Assembly (NCBI RefSeq): GCF_022539315.1
Contig: NC_066332.1
Location: 1,860,001-1,924,000, forward strand
DNA from: Serinus canaria
Lineage: Eukaryota; Chordata; Aves; Passeriformes; Fringillidae
Length of the DNA: 64,000 nt
Direction of reading: 5' to 3'
Below are positions 35,906 through 64,000 of this stretch, in pieces. The translations under genes were made by a program, and so were the position numbers. The notes below the pieces were generated by a model. It did not search any database and was not told where the DNA came from. It was given only the letters and a program-made list of their open reading frames with translations. How positions within the stretch are numbered: the stretch's first letter is position 1; each line of letters begins with the position of its first letter.

Positions 35906-38144
35906 CTGCAGGCAGCCATGGGGAGTGAGGTGGGATTGACCCCCACAGACCACATCACCCAAGAGGCTTCATCCTCTGGGGCTGAGCACCAAAGATCAAA
36001 TATCACCCCTCACACCCTGAGCCCCACCCAGCCCAAACTCCTCACAGGGTGTAAATATAATTTACAGCTCACCTGGGCTGACACCCAGCTAATATTGGGC
36101 TTTCCATGACCTCCAGGTGTGTTGGCAGCTCGTGTCAGCACTATTTGGGCACCTGGAGTTTGCTGTTACAGGATATAATAATCCTAGCTGTGAAAGAAAT
36201 GTCATTATTATAATATTTCATATAATATATGAAATTTCTGTTGCTGGTGTTTTCTTAGCTAACACAGGACTGCTACGGTTCTTTTTAATTTTAAAAAATT
36301 ATAGGAGGCAGAGCTCCTGCTGTTTTGCTTTGGGCACGTTAGTTTTAAAACCCAAGTTGTTGCTATTTCCCCCATTTTTGTGAGAGGACATTATTCTTTG
36401 TCCTTTACTTGCACAAAGAAGTGTTATGGGGTGGGAAGAAAGGAATGAGAAAGGAATGTGAGATAAACAGACCATGGAAGATTGTTTTGTCCTTTTTTTT
36501 TTTTTTTTTTTTTTTTGCCTTTTAGTGGCTTCAGGTTTTTTTTTTTTAAATTTATTTTCTGAAATGAGGAGGATTTATTTCACCTGAGGGAATACAGCTG
36601 AGGGAATCCTGTTGGCAATTAGCCCCTCCCGGGGGTCGAGGCTATTTAGCCCAGTTATTTTTAGAGGCCTGGTTTGGGAAGGTTGGAGGTTTATTAAAAG
36701 CAGGAAAGAACAGGGTTTTTTTCAATGCATGAAGAAAAAAGTATTGATAATGTACTAAAAAGGTTATTTTTTTAATTTATAATACCCTTTGTTTTACTTT
36801 AAAATAAAGTGTCTAGTAAGATTTCTTAAAAAAAGTAGTGAAGGTAAATATGCTTCTCAAGTACTATGGTAATGGACTTAATCTTCTTGATAAAATTACT
36901 CTGTTTGGAAAAAGGAGCTAAGCTGCTCCTTCAACTGCCTAGCAATTTTTTGCAGACAAACCTAGAGTGTGCCCCTTCAGAAAAAGAAATAAATATATCT
37001 GTGAAGGAAGAATGGTATATAAAGTTTCTCTGGAGTGTGTTATGTATTCAGTCTGTAACTTATTTTGGTGTAGCCTGAAAAATTGTCTTCATGGCAAAAG
37101 CAATTTAGTCTCTACATAGGGATAGAATTTAAATATACAAACACTTGTTTTTTATTAACACTGCATAGTTTGTTGTATTTGTACATTGACCAATTTGATG
37201 TTCGTTTATCATAAGCAGTTTTTTGTTGTTAAAGGTGTTACAGAGAGTTGGACTGAGGTGGAGTCTTCAGTTACCATGTTGAAATAGCAGGTAAGCATCA
37301 AAATAATATTTAGCAAAACAACTGACTTACAGCAGACTATTTTATTGAATAATTGGTTCCTCCTTAGCTGTTACGTTTAATTCCTTTTTTCCCCCCTTAA
37401 ACCATATTGTGAGCTTATTAACAAAGCAGCTCCATTCAGTAATGTGTTTTTCACATCCGTAAATTATTTTAATGCAATCACTCATTAATCATTGCAGATG
37501 TTGGAAAATCCTTCCAGTGCTTGCTGGCACAACTTCTGATGGATATTCTTATCTTTGTTGGTATCTTTCTCTTTCCTTTTGTCTTTTTTTTTTTTTTTTT
37601 TTTATGGAGAAACAGTTAAAGGACTTTTCCACACACTGCCAATGTCTGAGAGCAGAGAGGGGATGGATGTTGTTTGGGGAAAAGCTTTTAGTCAGTCTGG
37701 CTGCTGCCATCTGAGCTTTTGAAGATGCAGCTGGGTGCCTGAGCCCCTCACATGCACAGAATCTGGAGTGTGGGACATCTGGGTGTCACTGCAGGGGAAG
37801 GGGATGTAGGCAAGGATCACAAGGGGTAAATGTAGAAAGAAAATCTAATGGTGGTTATTGTGAAAAAAAAAAAAAACCAAACCAAACTGCCCTCAGAGAT
37901 CAAACAGCCTCTGGGGTTGTCAGAGCTCCCTGTGTGCTCATATGAAAGAGATTTTACATCTGCAGACATGGCTGTGTGGTTTCAGGAGAGTGGGAGTGGA
38001 GCCTGGTGATGTTCTGCCCCACCAAAAAGCTCAAAACCCTTAAAAAACCCAAATCCCCACCAGGTATTGGTATTGAGTTTTTATTTCTGGACACTAGTGA
38101 GCTGCTGAAGCTCCCCTCTGCTGGCAGAAGCTGTTCCGTGAAAG
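35906..38144. other. Intergenic, between APPBP2 and PPM1D promoters (part 1)
   Basis: No coding exon recognised. Mostly AT-rich, with T-runs at 36493-36516 and 37584-37603, a 21-bp AT-rich inverted repeat at 36215-36235 (arms around TTTCATATA and TATATGAAA) and one exon-like segment at 37235-37290 (see the candidate noncoding transcript). Confidence 0.55.
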
Positions 38145-38506
38145 GCTGAGAGCTGGGATTGCTCACCCTGGAAAAGAGAAACTCCAGGGTGACCCAGCTT
38201 CAGCCTTCCATCACCTGAAGGTGCCTGAAGAGAGAGGGAGAGGAACTCTTTCCACAGGGCCCAGGGAATGGCTTCACACTGACAGAGGGTGGATTTAGGT
38301 TAGATTTTGGGAAGAAATTCCTCCCTGGGAGGGTGACACAGGCTGCCCAGAGCAACTGTGTCTGCTCCTGGATCCTTGGAAGTGCCCAAGGCCAGGTTGG
38401 AAGGGACCGGAGCAGCCTGGGACAGTGGAAGGTGTCCCTGCCCATGGCAGGGGTGAGAATGAGATGAGCTTTAAGGTCCCTTCCAACTCAAACCATTCCA
38501 TGATTC
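38145..38506 (+). mobile_element. CR1 LINE 3'-region copy
   Basis: Well-preserved plus-orientation CR1 3' end of about 360 bp. It includes 'tgggaagaaattcctccctg', 'aggctgcccagagcaactgt', 'ggaaggtgtccctgcccatg' and 'tttaaggtcccttccaactc' before 'ccattccatgattctt'. 5'-truncated; no open reading frame of the element survives. Confidence 0.95.
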
Positions 38507-40029
38507 TTTCCCAGATGTGGATGGATCACTAACAAGTCAATTTGGTCTGAAAATTACTGTAGAAAGCAGCAGTGTTGTCTTTGTCTCACAATTTTTAACT
38601 CTGTAACTGAGCTTCAAACTGAAAATAGTTTTTTTTTCCCCTGTTGTACTCACAGATTTATATTTCAGCCAAATTAGGAGCTGCATGTTCATTGAAGCCC
38701 ATGCAGGAAGCAACAGAATTGTCTCTCCTTCTGCTTTGTTCTCACTGCTGTGACCTCAGGTCAGGTTAAATCACCTGCAGCTTCACCTGACTCGTTTGTA
38801 ACTGGAACCAGTTAGGAAGTGCTCCCATCAGGAGCATTTCTGGTGGGTGGATCTGGGGGGTGATTTTTGTCAGGGAAGTGGTGATTTGTGTTTGGAGCCC
38901 TCTCACTGACCCAGTGAGGAACTGAGAGGGGAGCCCTGCAGGTGCTCTGCCTTTAAGGCCTGTCTCAAATGATTTAGTAAATAAATAAGCACTATATGTT
39001 TTTCTTTTCCAGGAATATGGTTCCAGAAAGCCTGGATGAAAAATATGGAATCTATTTAATGTGCTGCCAGTGAAAAAATGTTGTTTGTATGCTTTCCCCA
39101 AAGGTAAGATACTTGTCAGAGAGCAAAAAGCTGTAAAAGCTTGTAAAATTCATGTGGTAACAAAGAGGAAATTCAGTGTGGATGGAGTTGAAAACTTGAG
39201 CTACCTCATCAATGGGAAATTAAGATTTTGATCATTATCTAGCACAGTTTAGGATTTTCTGATTGGACCAGCAGTTCTTGTTTTGTCATGGGTTAAATGT
39301 GAGCTTGTTTATGTGGACAGCTTTATTTTTTAAATTACTATAGCTGGGCATAGTTAGTGGAAAAAGAGGTTCCAAGAAAACAATAAAAACCTGCTGAATT
39401 TCCTTACAATATGCTTATTTTGAAGTGGGAAGGAAGCAAACTGACATGGATAACATATGAACCTACTATATCTCCTTGATGTGGATATTAAAGGAACCTT
39501 GAAAATAGTTTATGGGGAAGTTGTTGGAGGCTTCTAATTTTAAATTCTTAACAGGAAATCATTAAACTGTAGAGGAGCCAACATAACAGACTGTTGCTCT
39601 AAAACAAGAGCTAAATGCAGAGCATCCACATGAACTTGTCAGATCTTTTAAAATTTTTTTCCTTTCCTTTCATGTTTACTGCAACACAGATAAATACATT
39701 TTCATTTCTGGTTTTCATATACATCAGTTCAGGGTCCCATTCTGAATGAGATGTGAAACCAGTGCCCTTGCTGTCAGACCTCAAGGCAAATGGAGAAATT
39801 CACATTTTCCATTAGACCCAGGGCTGTTAACTCCTTGTGGGGTCAGGTCCCACCTTCCTTCCCTGGCTGGGAAAAACCTTTAAAAATGTGCCTGTTGTTC
39901 ACTTTTAGTTTCCTCTTTTACAAGAGATTTCCATGCTTTATCTGAGCCCCTTGCTGAGATGATTGGCACATTTCACATGGGCTATGCAAGAGGTGTAACA
40001 ACCTTTGGGCACTGTCAGCTGGGCTGATG

Positions 40030-40053
40030 GAGCTTAATTAGGAGCTTAATTAG
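40030..40053. repeat. Tandem pair of a 12-mer with homeodomain-type cores
   Basis: GAGCTTAATTAG is repeated twice without a gap. Each copy holds a TTAATTA core of the kind bound by LIM and Antp-class homeodomains. Repeat certain, binding speculative. Confidence 0.9.
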
Positions 40054-40975
40054 GGGCTGGGGGAAGGAGAAACATTCTGAGGTGTCTGTAAGCAGTAAGA
40101 TATGAAGGTGAGTCCCCAAATGCTGAGATGGTTTGCCGGTGGAAAAGGCTTTAAGAAGGTGGGTTTGCCAAAGCCAGGTGGGCACTGCTGCTTTTTGCTG
40201 TCCCATAATTAATAACTTTGTACCTAAATGATGAAATTTTCTGTGGCTGCCATTAAGCTGATGTGAATTTTCACGTGTTGATAATTACATATATTTCATC
40301 TGTCAGACAAAATGAGTCATGGCTTTTGCAAAATATAACTTGGAGTATCTTTAAAGGTGCCAGGGAAGAGAGGGCAGGATGCTGCTCACCCAGCAGCACA
40401 CTGGGATGGGGAATTAGGAAGAATTTAAATGTACCTGGCTTGCTTCTTTTGATTGTCTGATGCAGCTGAGGAGATAGAATTCTGTAAAAAATAGAACTAA
40501 TTTAAATTAAGCCTGTTTGAGGGTTGTTTTTAAGCCCTAGTTGGAAGAAAAACTGAACTTTTCATCACAAGAGGAATCATTGCCTTTAATTTTGAGAAAT
40601 GATTTAAGTCAGAGCATTCTGAGGTGGATTTTTTTTCAGCAGCTGTTAGACAAAATGAGGATAAGGTATCATTAAATCAAGTAAGTATCTGATTGTGATT
40701 GGGTTAGAAACATTTTATGTGACATTAATTTAATTCTTACATAAAAAAAGCTTTTAGCTGTGAGTGGTTTAACCAGACTTCTGCAGCAGAAATACATAGC
40801 TGAGGAACCACGGGCAGTTTCTGCTTAGCATTTGCTTCCTGTAATCATAAACCAAGAAAAGCACTCCCCGTTTTTATAAAAGCATCAAGGGTGCATAAAA
40901 ATTGCTAAATTCACCTTCAGTTATTACCTGTTCCTTAGGTCATGGGGCTTGGAAATGGCAGTGGCACTTTCTGTC

Positions 40976-41043
40976 AAGCTTCATCTTTATTCAAAGTTTT
41001 TCTCCATGCCTCAAACTTCATCTTTATTGGAAATTTTTCTCCC
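40976..41043. repeat. Imperfect 37-bp tandem duplication
   Basis: CTTCATCTTTATT followed by an A/T-rich stretch and TTTTTCTCC occurs twice with an offset of 37 bases. Local duplication, no coding content. Confidence 0.9.
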
Positions 41044-42507
41044 TACATCTTTGACTTTTATATGTTCCTATTTCTGTGAGGGTCTGGTGTAGTTGAAGGG
41101 ATTTTTTGTGAGCTGAAGGACTTCAGAAGAAAACGAGGAAATATGGTTTGAGTTGCTGCAGGATCTGCTGGTTGTGTGCCCTGTAAATCTTGAAGCACTT
41201 TGCTTTTCCAACAGCAGTTTGGAGAGTGTAGTTGTTGCAGGCAAAAACATCTTTAATGTATTGTAATTTGATTGCATTTGTGAATGTAGGTAGGATTTAT
41301 ATGGCTGTTGTCTTGACTGTAGGAGTATTGACAGAAATGAGGCACTTTTTCACTTGGGAGGCAAAAGCAATACTTGGATATAAAAAGACAGAAATACCTT
41401 AGGGTTTGAAAAGGAGTTTCTTCCATAATAATTGGGTTTTTTTCCTTTGTTTCCTTCTTTTTACCAGACTACCTAAAGGATGTTTCTGTAAAGAGTAGGG
41501 GTAGGAGCCCGTCTGTGTGCTTCTGTTCCTGGAGTAGCTTGTGGTTTTTTTTCCACTCAAAATTATTTAGGAAAGCATTGCCTTTATTGAATGAGGCTGC
41601 TCCTCACATGACAACATCTCTGGCTACATTTATCCACCTATGAAATAGGGATATTGCACTTTTTTGGAAGCAAAGAGCTTTAGCTGTCCCTGCAATGGCA
41701 CTGGTCTGACAATGTTATTTTATCTTTTTTTTTGGTTGACAGTTTTAAGGCAGTTTGTTTGTTTTCTGGTTATTTTGTAATTAAAAATCTCCTGCAATGT
41801 GGGTGGCAGTGCAGGCCTGGCAATTCATGTGTCATGCCCGTGGTTTTATGCTAATTCAGAGGGAAATAGTGATACATTGTGATGTTGGGGATTGCATAAA
41901 GCTCAAATTGCTCTTTGTCTCCTTCACACACTGTTGAAATGCCCAATATACTTATATAAAATACTGTTATGAAACTTCATGGTCAGATTTTTAAAGCAAT
42001 TCTATATTGGGGTTGATGATCTGGTGATTGATCTGAGGGTATAAACACCTGTAAAGTAGGAAGGGATCCTTACCTGATTGGATTAGTGAGGATTAATTCA
42101 TTAATGGTTGTAACAGGTTTGCAAATCCCTCAGCTCTCCAGGAACCCAAAGCTTCGATGATATCCTTTTTATTTTTTAAATACTGCTGACTTTAATGTGG
42201 TTGATGGAAAGAAATCCAAAGGGCTTGCAGTCCTTAAGCCAAGCAATTATCTCCAGGCAAGTATTTCTGCAAAATTCCGTGGTGATTTTCGCTGTAGTAT
42301 GAAGGGGCTCTGGGAGCTGGCAGTAAAACCATGGCTGGAATTTCAGCTATAAAAACGAAATGCACAAACCCCTACAGTGTGAAGGAAACGTCTTAAATGG
42401 TCACGAGCACAAAACGGTGCCGGGATGTGCGATTCCAGAGGGGTCATCGGTGGGAATCGGGTGGGAAAACAGGGACGAAAGCAAGGAGCAGGGAAAGATG
42501 GGGGTCT

Positions 42508-42585
42508 GAGTAACAGTGGGGTTCCTGAGCAGGGAGGGACAGGAGGGATGAGTAACAGCCAGGGGGGTTCCTGGAGCAAGGGGAG
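42508..42585. repeat. Imperfect 42-bp tandem duplication
   Basis: GAGTAACAG and GGGGTTCCTG-type blocks recur with an offset of 42 bases (starts 42508 and 42550), upstream of the PPM1D promoter island. Confidence 0.8.
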
Positions 42586-43193
42586 CAATCTTGTGCTTTC
42601 CGTTCTGCATCCTACTTGCGGGGCTGAGCTCTGTGTGAAGCTTTTTTGGAGCGCATGTGGTGGAGCGGACTCGGGGGACACTCATGGCTCTCTACACCTT
42701 CCTCGTAAGGGCGAGAGCAGGGGCAGACCCCGAGCTCTCTGCTGAGCAGCGACAGCACCCGAGGGACCGGCCTGAAGTTGTGTCAGGCGGGAGATCAGGG
42801 AAAGGCTCTTCCCCGGGAGTGCTGGCACTGCCCGGGCTCCCCAGGGAACGGGCACGGCCCCGAAGCTGCCGGAGCTCCCGGAGCGTTCGGACAGCGCTGC
42901 CAGGGATGCCTAGGGGTGATTGTTGTGGTGGCAGCACAGGGACAGCAGCAGGACCGAAGAGTCCCGGTGGGTCCCGGTCCGTCCCGCCCGGGCTCTGTCG
43001 CGGTTTTGGATCTCCGCGGCCGCTGCGCTCCCACCCGCCGGCCGCAGGGGGCGCGGCGAAGCCCGGGCCGCGCCCGCCGCCCCTTCCGCCGCGGCGGGGC
43101 CGACAGGGGGCGCTGGGCGGGCCGGGCCGGGCCCGTTCCCGTTCCGGCGGGCGCAGCGAGCGGCAGCGGGAGCGGCCCGGGGCCGCCGCGGAC

Positions 43194-43223
43194 ATGCCCG
43201 AGCGCCGCCGTCTCCAGCAATAG
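43194..43223 (+). other. Upstream ORF in the PPM1D 5' leader
   Basis: ATG at 43194 with A at -3 opens a nine-codon frame (MPERRRLQQ) that ends in TAG, 62 nt before the PPM1D start. If the transcript starts upstream of 43194, this would probably reduce or gate PPM1D translation. It does not overlap the main frame. Confidence 0.45.
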
Positions 43224-43285
43224 TCGTCGGCGGGTGGGCAGCGGCGGGAGCGCCGCGCGGAGCCGCCCCCCCGCCCCTTCTCCCC

Positions 43286-61574
<18,289 letters not shown>

Positions 61575-62475
61575 GCCTCCTTTGCAAGTGGCTGCACAAG
61601 TTGGAAGCTCTTCCCGTTGATTTGGGTTTTTTGTTTTTTGTTTTTTTTTTTTTTTTTTAAAGTAGGAACTTTTTTTGGTATCCGACAGCTTTATCCCAGC
61701 CTTGTACTTGCTTGTATTATAACTGTGAATTTTGTAGATGTGTAGGGTATAAGTCACTGTAAAATGTGTGTAAATTTGTATTCCTTCATATAAATGTAGT
61801 CTCTTTTCTTCCTTGTATAATTGTTACTGCGGGGCTAAGCCTTGTTTAAAAAAAAAAAAAAAACAAAAACAAAACAAAAAGTAATCCTTTTTGTTAATTT
61901 ACTAAAGTCATCAATTTGTATACGCTTCTTGTGAGGAGAATTTCACAACTTTTTAACTAAAGTAAATTATTAAACAGAATGGAAGATATGTATTTTCGTA
62001 GTCTGATATGTTCCACCTAAAGTGTGTCTTTTAGAGAATACACTAGGTCTATATTTTGGTTTTAAATTTTAGATTTCTCTACTCAGAAATGAAATGTATG
62101 TGGAAGCAGAGATTTGAGTCTTGCTTTACACACCTCAATGTCGATTTCATGTTAATTAAAATACTATGCAGTATCTTATTTAGTTGTATTTTTTGTAACA
62201 ATAATCGTCAAAAGTATTTAGCAAAAAAAGTGTGTTTTAAAAACTCCCAACTCCCCAGAGCATCCCACAAAGCCATTCCCATCCCTGTTCCAAATGATGG
62301 CATTTGATCCAGGCATCACTGCCCTCCTGAGATGTGTTTTCTGCTATTCCAATACCAATGGTGCTGCTAAAACCTTTCAACACAAGTTCTTAAATTATTT
62401 TATGACTATTTTCATTGACTATGTGGACCATGTGTATGTTCACCTCAATAAAACACATGAAAATTTGATGGGGAT
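61575..62475 (+). other. PPM1D 3' untranslated region (predicted)
   Basis: AT-rich, with a T-run (about 61641-61658) and an A-run (about 61847-61863). It ends about 20 nt after AATAAA at 62447-62452, which is followed by a GT/T-rich stretch. Its length of about 0.9 kb resembles the mammalian 3'UTR as I recall. Confidence 0.75.
62447..62452 (+). terminator. Poly(A) signal of PPM1D
   Basis: AATAAA in the context CACCTCAATAAAACACATG, followed by T-rich sequence. A second AATAAA at 62794-62799 could serve a longer isoform. Confidence 0.7.
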
Positions 62476-63521
62476 GCTTTCTATTTTTTAATTTTTATTT
62501 CAGGCTTAAGTTCTGGTATTTATTCAGCAGTGAAATATGAATTTATTATTACAAAAATATTCATATTTACCTGGTATTCATTAAGTGTCTGAATACTCTC
62601 CCCTTTCTCACTGTGGCTTAGGCAATGAGACATCCCAGTTAGATTTGATGGAGCTGATCTTGGCACTTTATCCTGAATGTTCAACTGTAGCAATATATTA
62701 AATGTTTCAAATTTTATTTTGATGGGAAAGCAAAAGGGCAGTACTTTATTCCAGGATGGTTATTTGTAGGACCCAGATCTTTACTGCTGGAACAATAAAA
62801 CCTGGGTTGGAAGCAGGCCTGCTATCTATATGTGTTACCATGGTTACAGAAATCCCAGGGGATTTTATTCCTGAAAATATTCCCTTTCATCCATGCTGGG
62901 AACACAGCACTGCCTCAGGAGATGAAAGAAACAGCCTGTCCAAATTGGATCCTGCAAGGATTTAGTTCTGTGGATGTGGGGAGCAACTTCAGTTCCTAAA
63001 GTTTTGCTGTGATGTTGGAATTCTGCCCCAGATGGGGAGGAAAGGCTGCAGCAGCCACAGCTGCACGTGGCAAGTGCCTGGCAACAACCTTTACAACAAT
63101 AATAATTACCTGTTTTCAATTAGTCTGCATTGAACCTTCCAAAGAGTGACTAACACCTCGGTTAGATGACTGTAATACTACTTATAAGGGAAATATGCAA
63201 AAGGAAAAAGAGTTATAGTGAATTTCCCAGGTTTTTGCTCTACACAGAAGCAAAATTTAAGTTTCCATAGAGTTCTGCTGCACTCAGAAATGTGAGTCTC
63301 GTTGAGGTTTCCTCAAGCAGTTATGAACTTGGGCTTTTCCCCCTTTCAGCTTTTCTCTTTTACTCTTTATGAATTAACCCAACCCCACAGTTTTTCCTGG
63401 GGAAGCTGCTGGATGATGGTCAGGATTGAACAGCCAGAGCTCCTCTGCACTGCACAGAAAGTTCCCTGCCGACAGAACTGGCAGCAGTTTACTCCTTGGT
63501 ATACTTTGCCCACTTCTTTTA
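62476..63521. other. PPM1D 3' flank
   Basis: No coding exon recognised; AT-rich unique sequence. By human synteny BCAS3 (plus strand) should start further right, and no BCAS3 exon is seen in the window. Confidence 0.6.
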
Positions 63522-63845
63522 TCATTTGACTTCTCTAAAATGAATATTCAAAGCTGAGACAGGGGAATTTACACCTGCTAAGGTCACCGAGGCTCCTTTG
63601 GTAAGATCAAACCCAAGTTCCAACTTTTTCTTGCGAAATAAAGCTGTGATCTGTGCAAACCTGCTCACAGGCACTTCATGAAGGTTTTCAGTCACTGTTT
63701 CATTCTTCTGGTATGTGGATGATGTTGTCACAGGAGTCAGGCGCGTTCCCAGAGCAGGTCACCCCCTCCTGACCTGGTGCCACTGTCTGGAAACCTGAAC
63801 CAGCGCTCCTGTGTCACCCTGAGGCATCTGGGCAGTGCTGGACAC
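63522..63845 (-). CDS. Weak candidate: 3' end of an unidentified minus-strand gene
   Basis: Two segments could be joined on the minus strand. The first is 63774-63845 (acceptor TTATGTTTACAG, 24 codons VSSTAQMPQGDTGALVQVSR and onward, donor CAG|GTCAGG). The second is 63522-63707 (61 codons containing FAQITALFRKKKLELGFDLT, TGA stop). The phases agree. Against it, the intervening intron would be only 66 nt with a purine-rich acceptor (CATACCAG), and I recognise no protein family. Open frames of this length are common by chance in this window. Confidence 0.18.
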
Positions 63846-63887
63846 CTGTAAACATAAATCACACACTGGGCTGGCCTGGAGGAAAAC

Positions 63888-63993
63888 TGTCCATGGGCAG
63901 GGACACCTCCCACTGCTGCTCCAAGGCCAGGGTCTCACCTCCCTCACAGGGAATGATTTCTATCTATAATCAAAATCCACCCTCTGGCAGTGT
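63888..63993 (-). mobile_element. CR1 LINE 3'-end fragment (minus)
   Basis: Reverse complement of a CR1 3' region with an internal deletion. In minus orientation it reads 'ccctgtgagggaggtgagac' then 'tgggaggtgtccctgcccat'. It runs close to the window edge. Confidence 0.8.
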
Positions 63994-64000
63994 GAAGCCA

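Larger units (their letters stand above)
37235..40680 (+). ncRNA. Candidate spliced noncoding transcript, divergent from APPBP2 (speculative)
   Basis: Three short plus-strand segments are bounded by good splice signals. They are 37235-37290 (acceptor TTGTTGTTAAAG, donor CAG|GTAAGC), 39013-39103 (acceptor TTTCTTTTCCAG, donor AAAG|GTAAGA) and 40640-40680 (acceptor TTTTTTTTCAG, donor CAA|GTAAGTAT). None has an extended reading frame. Divergent noncoding transcripts from CpG-island promoters are common, so this could be one starting near the APPBP2 promoter. It rests on splice-signal reading alone, and such matches also occur by chance. Confidence 0.25.
38507..42690. other. Intergenic, between APPBP2 and PPM1D promoters (part 2)
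   Basis: No coding exon recognised. AT-rich unique sequence with a few short duplications (separate entries) and two of the exon-like segments of the candidate noncoding transcript. GC content rises towards the PPM1D island after about 42400. Confidence 0.55.

Noticed and set aside
62476..64000. Search for the first exon of BCAS3 downstream of PPM1D
   Set aside because: No CpG island and no segment resembling the BCAS3 amino terminus in the last 1.5 kb; it probably lies beyond the window.

Overview
This is nuclear DNA from a bird, probably a passerine. Two vertebrate protein-coding genes can be read completely from spliced exons. The introns are short to moderate, both promoters are CpG islands, several CR1 LINE 3' ends (the typical avian repeat) are scattered through the window, and one solo LTR resembles a family I associate with passerine genomes. 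The order APPBP2 (minus strand) then PPM1D (plus strand) matches human 17q23, but the two start codons lie only about 8.1 kb apart here. No bacterial-style operon, CRISPR array, rRNA or tRNA was seen.

Layout. 1-12420: intergenic DNA with no coding exon I can support. It holds a (GA)n microsatellite, one CR1 fragment and a D-box (PAR-bZIP) motif. 12421-35160: APPBP2 on the minus strand. All 13 coding exons were joined with GT-AG borders and consistent phases to give a 586-residue product. The predicted 3'UTR is about 4.5 kb long, and the CpG-island promoter carries a YY1-type motif over the start codon. 35160-42690: the region between the two divergent promoters, with CR1 copies and three exon-like segments that could belong to a spliced noncoding transcript. 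42700-62475: PPM1D on the plus strand, with 6 coding exons, 589 residues and all PP2C metal-binding motifs present. 62476-64000: 3' flank with a minus-strand CR1 tail and a weak candidate for the end of another gene.

The most unusual features are two mobile or tandem DNA events placed exactly on PPM1D splice sites. First, a 401-bp solo LTR with a 6-bp target-site duplication (GGTAGG) is inserted at the exon 2 donor. The duplication rebuilds the site, leaving two identical 9-base donors (CAG|GTAGGT) at either end of the LTR. Second, the exon 5 acceptor and the first codons of exon 5 have been multiplied into an array of four acceptor copies (54-bp spacing). Only the last copy opens a reading frame without a stop.

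How the genes relate. APPBP2 is a TPR-type substrate receptor for CUL2 ubiquitin ligases that also binds the APP tail. PPM1D (Wip1) is a nuclear PP2C phosphatase that switches off p53/ATM signalling. They are neighbours by conserved synteny; nothing here shows that they act in one pathway. All functional statements come from knowledge of the families. Exon borders come from reading the sequence, without transcript evidence.
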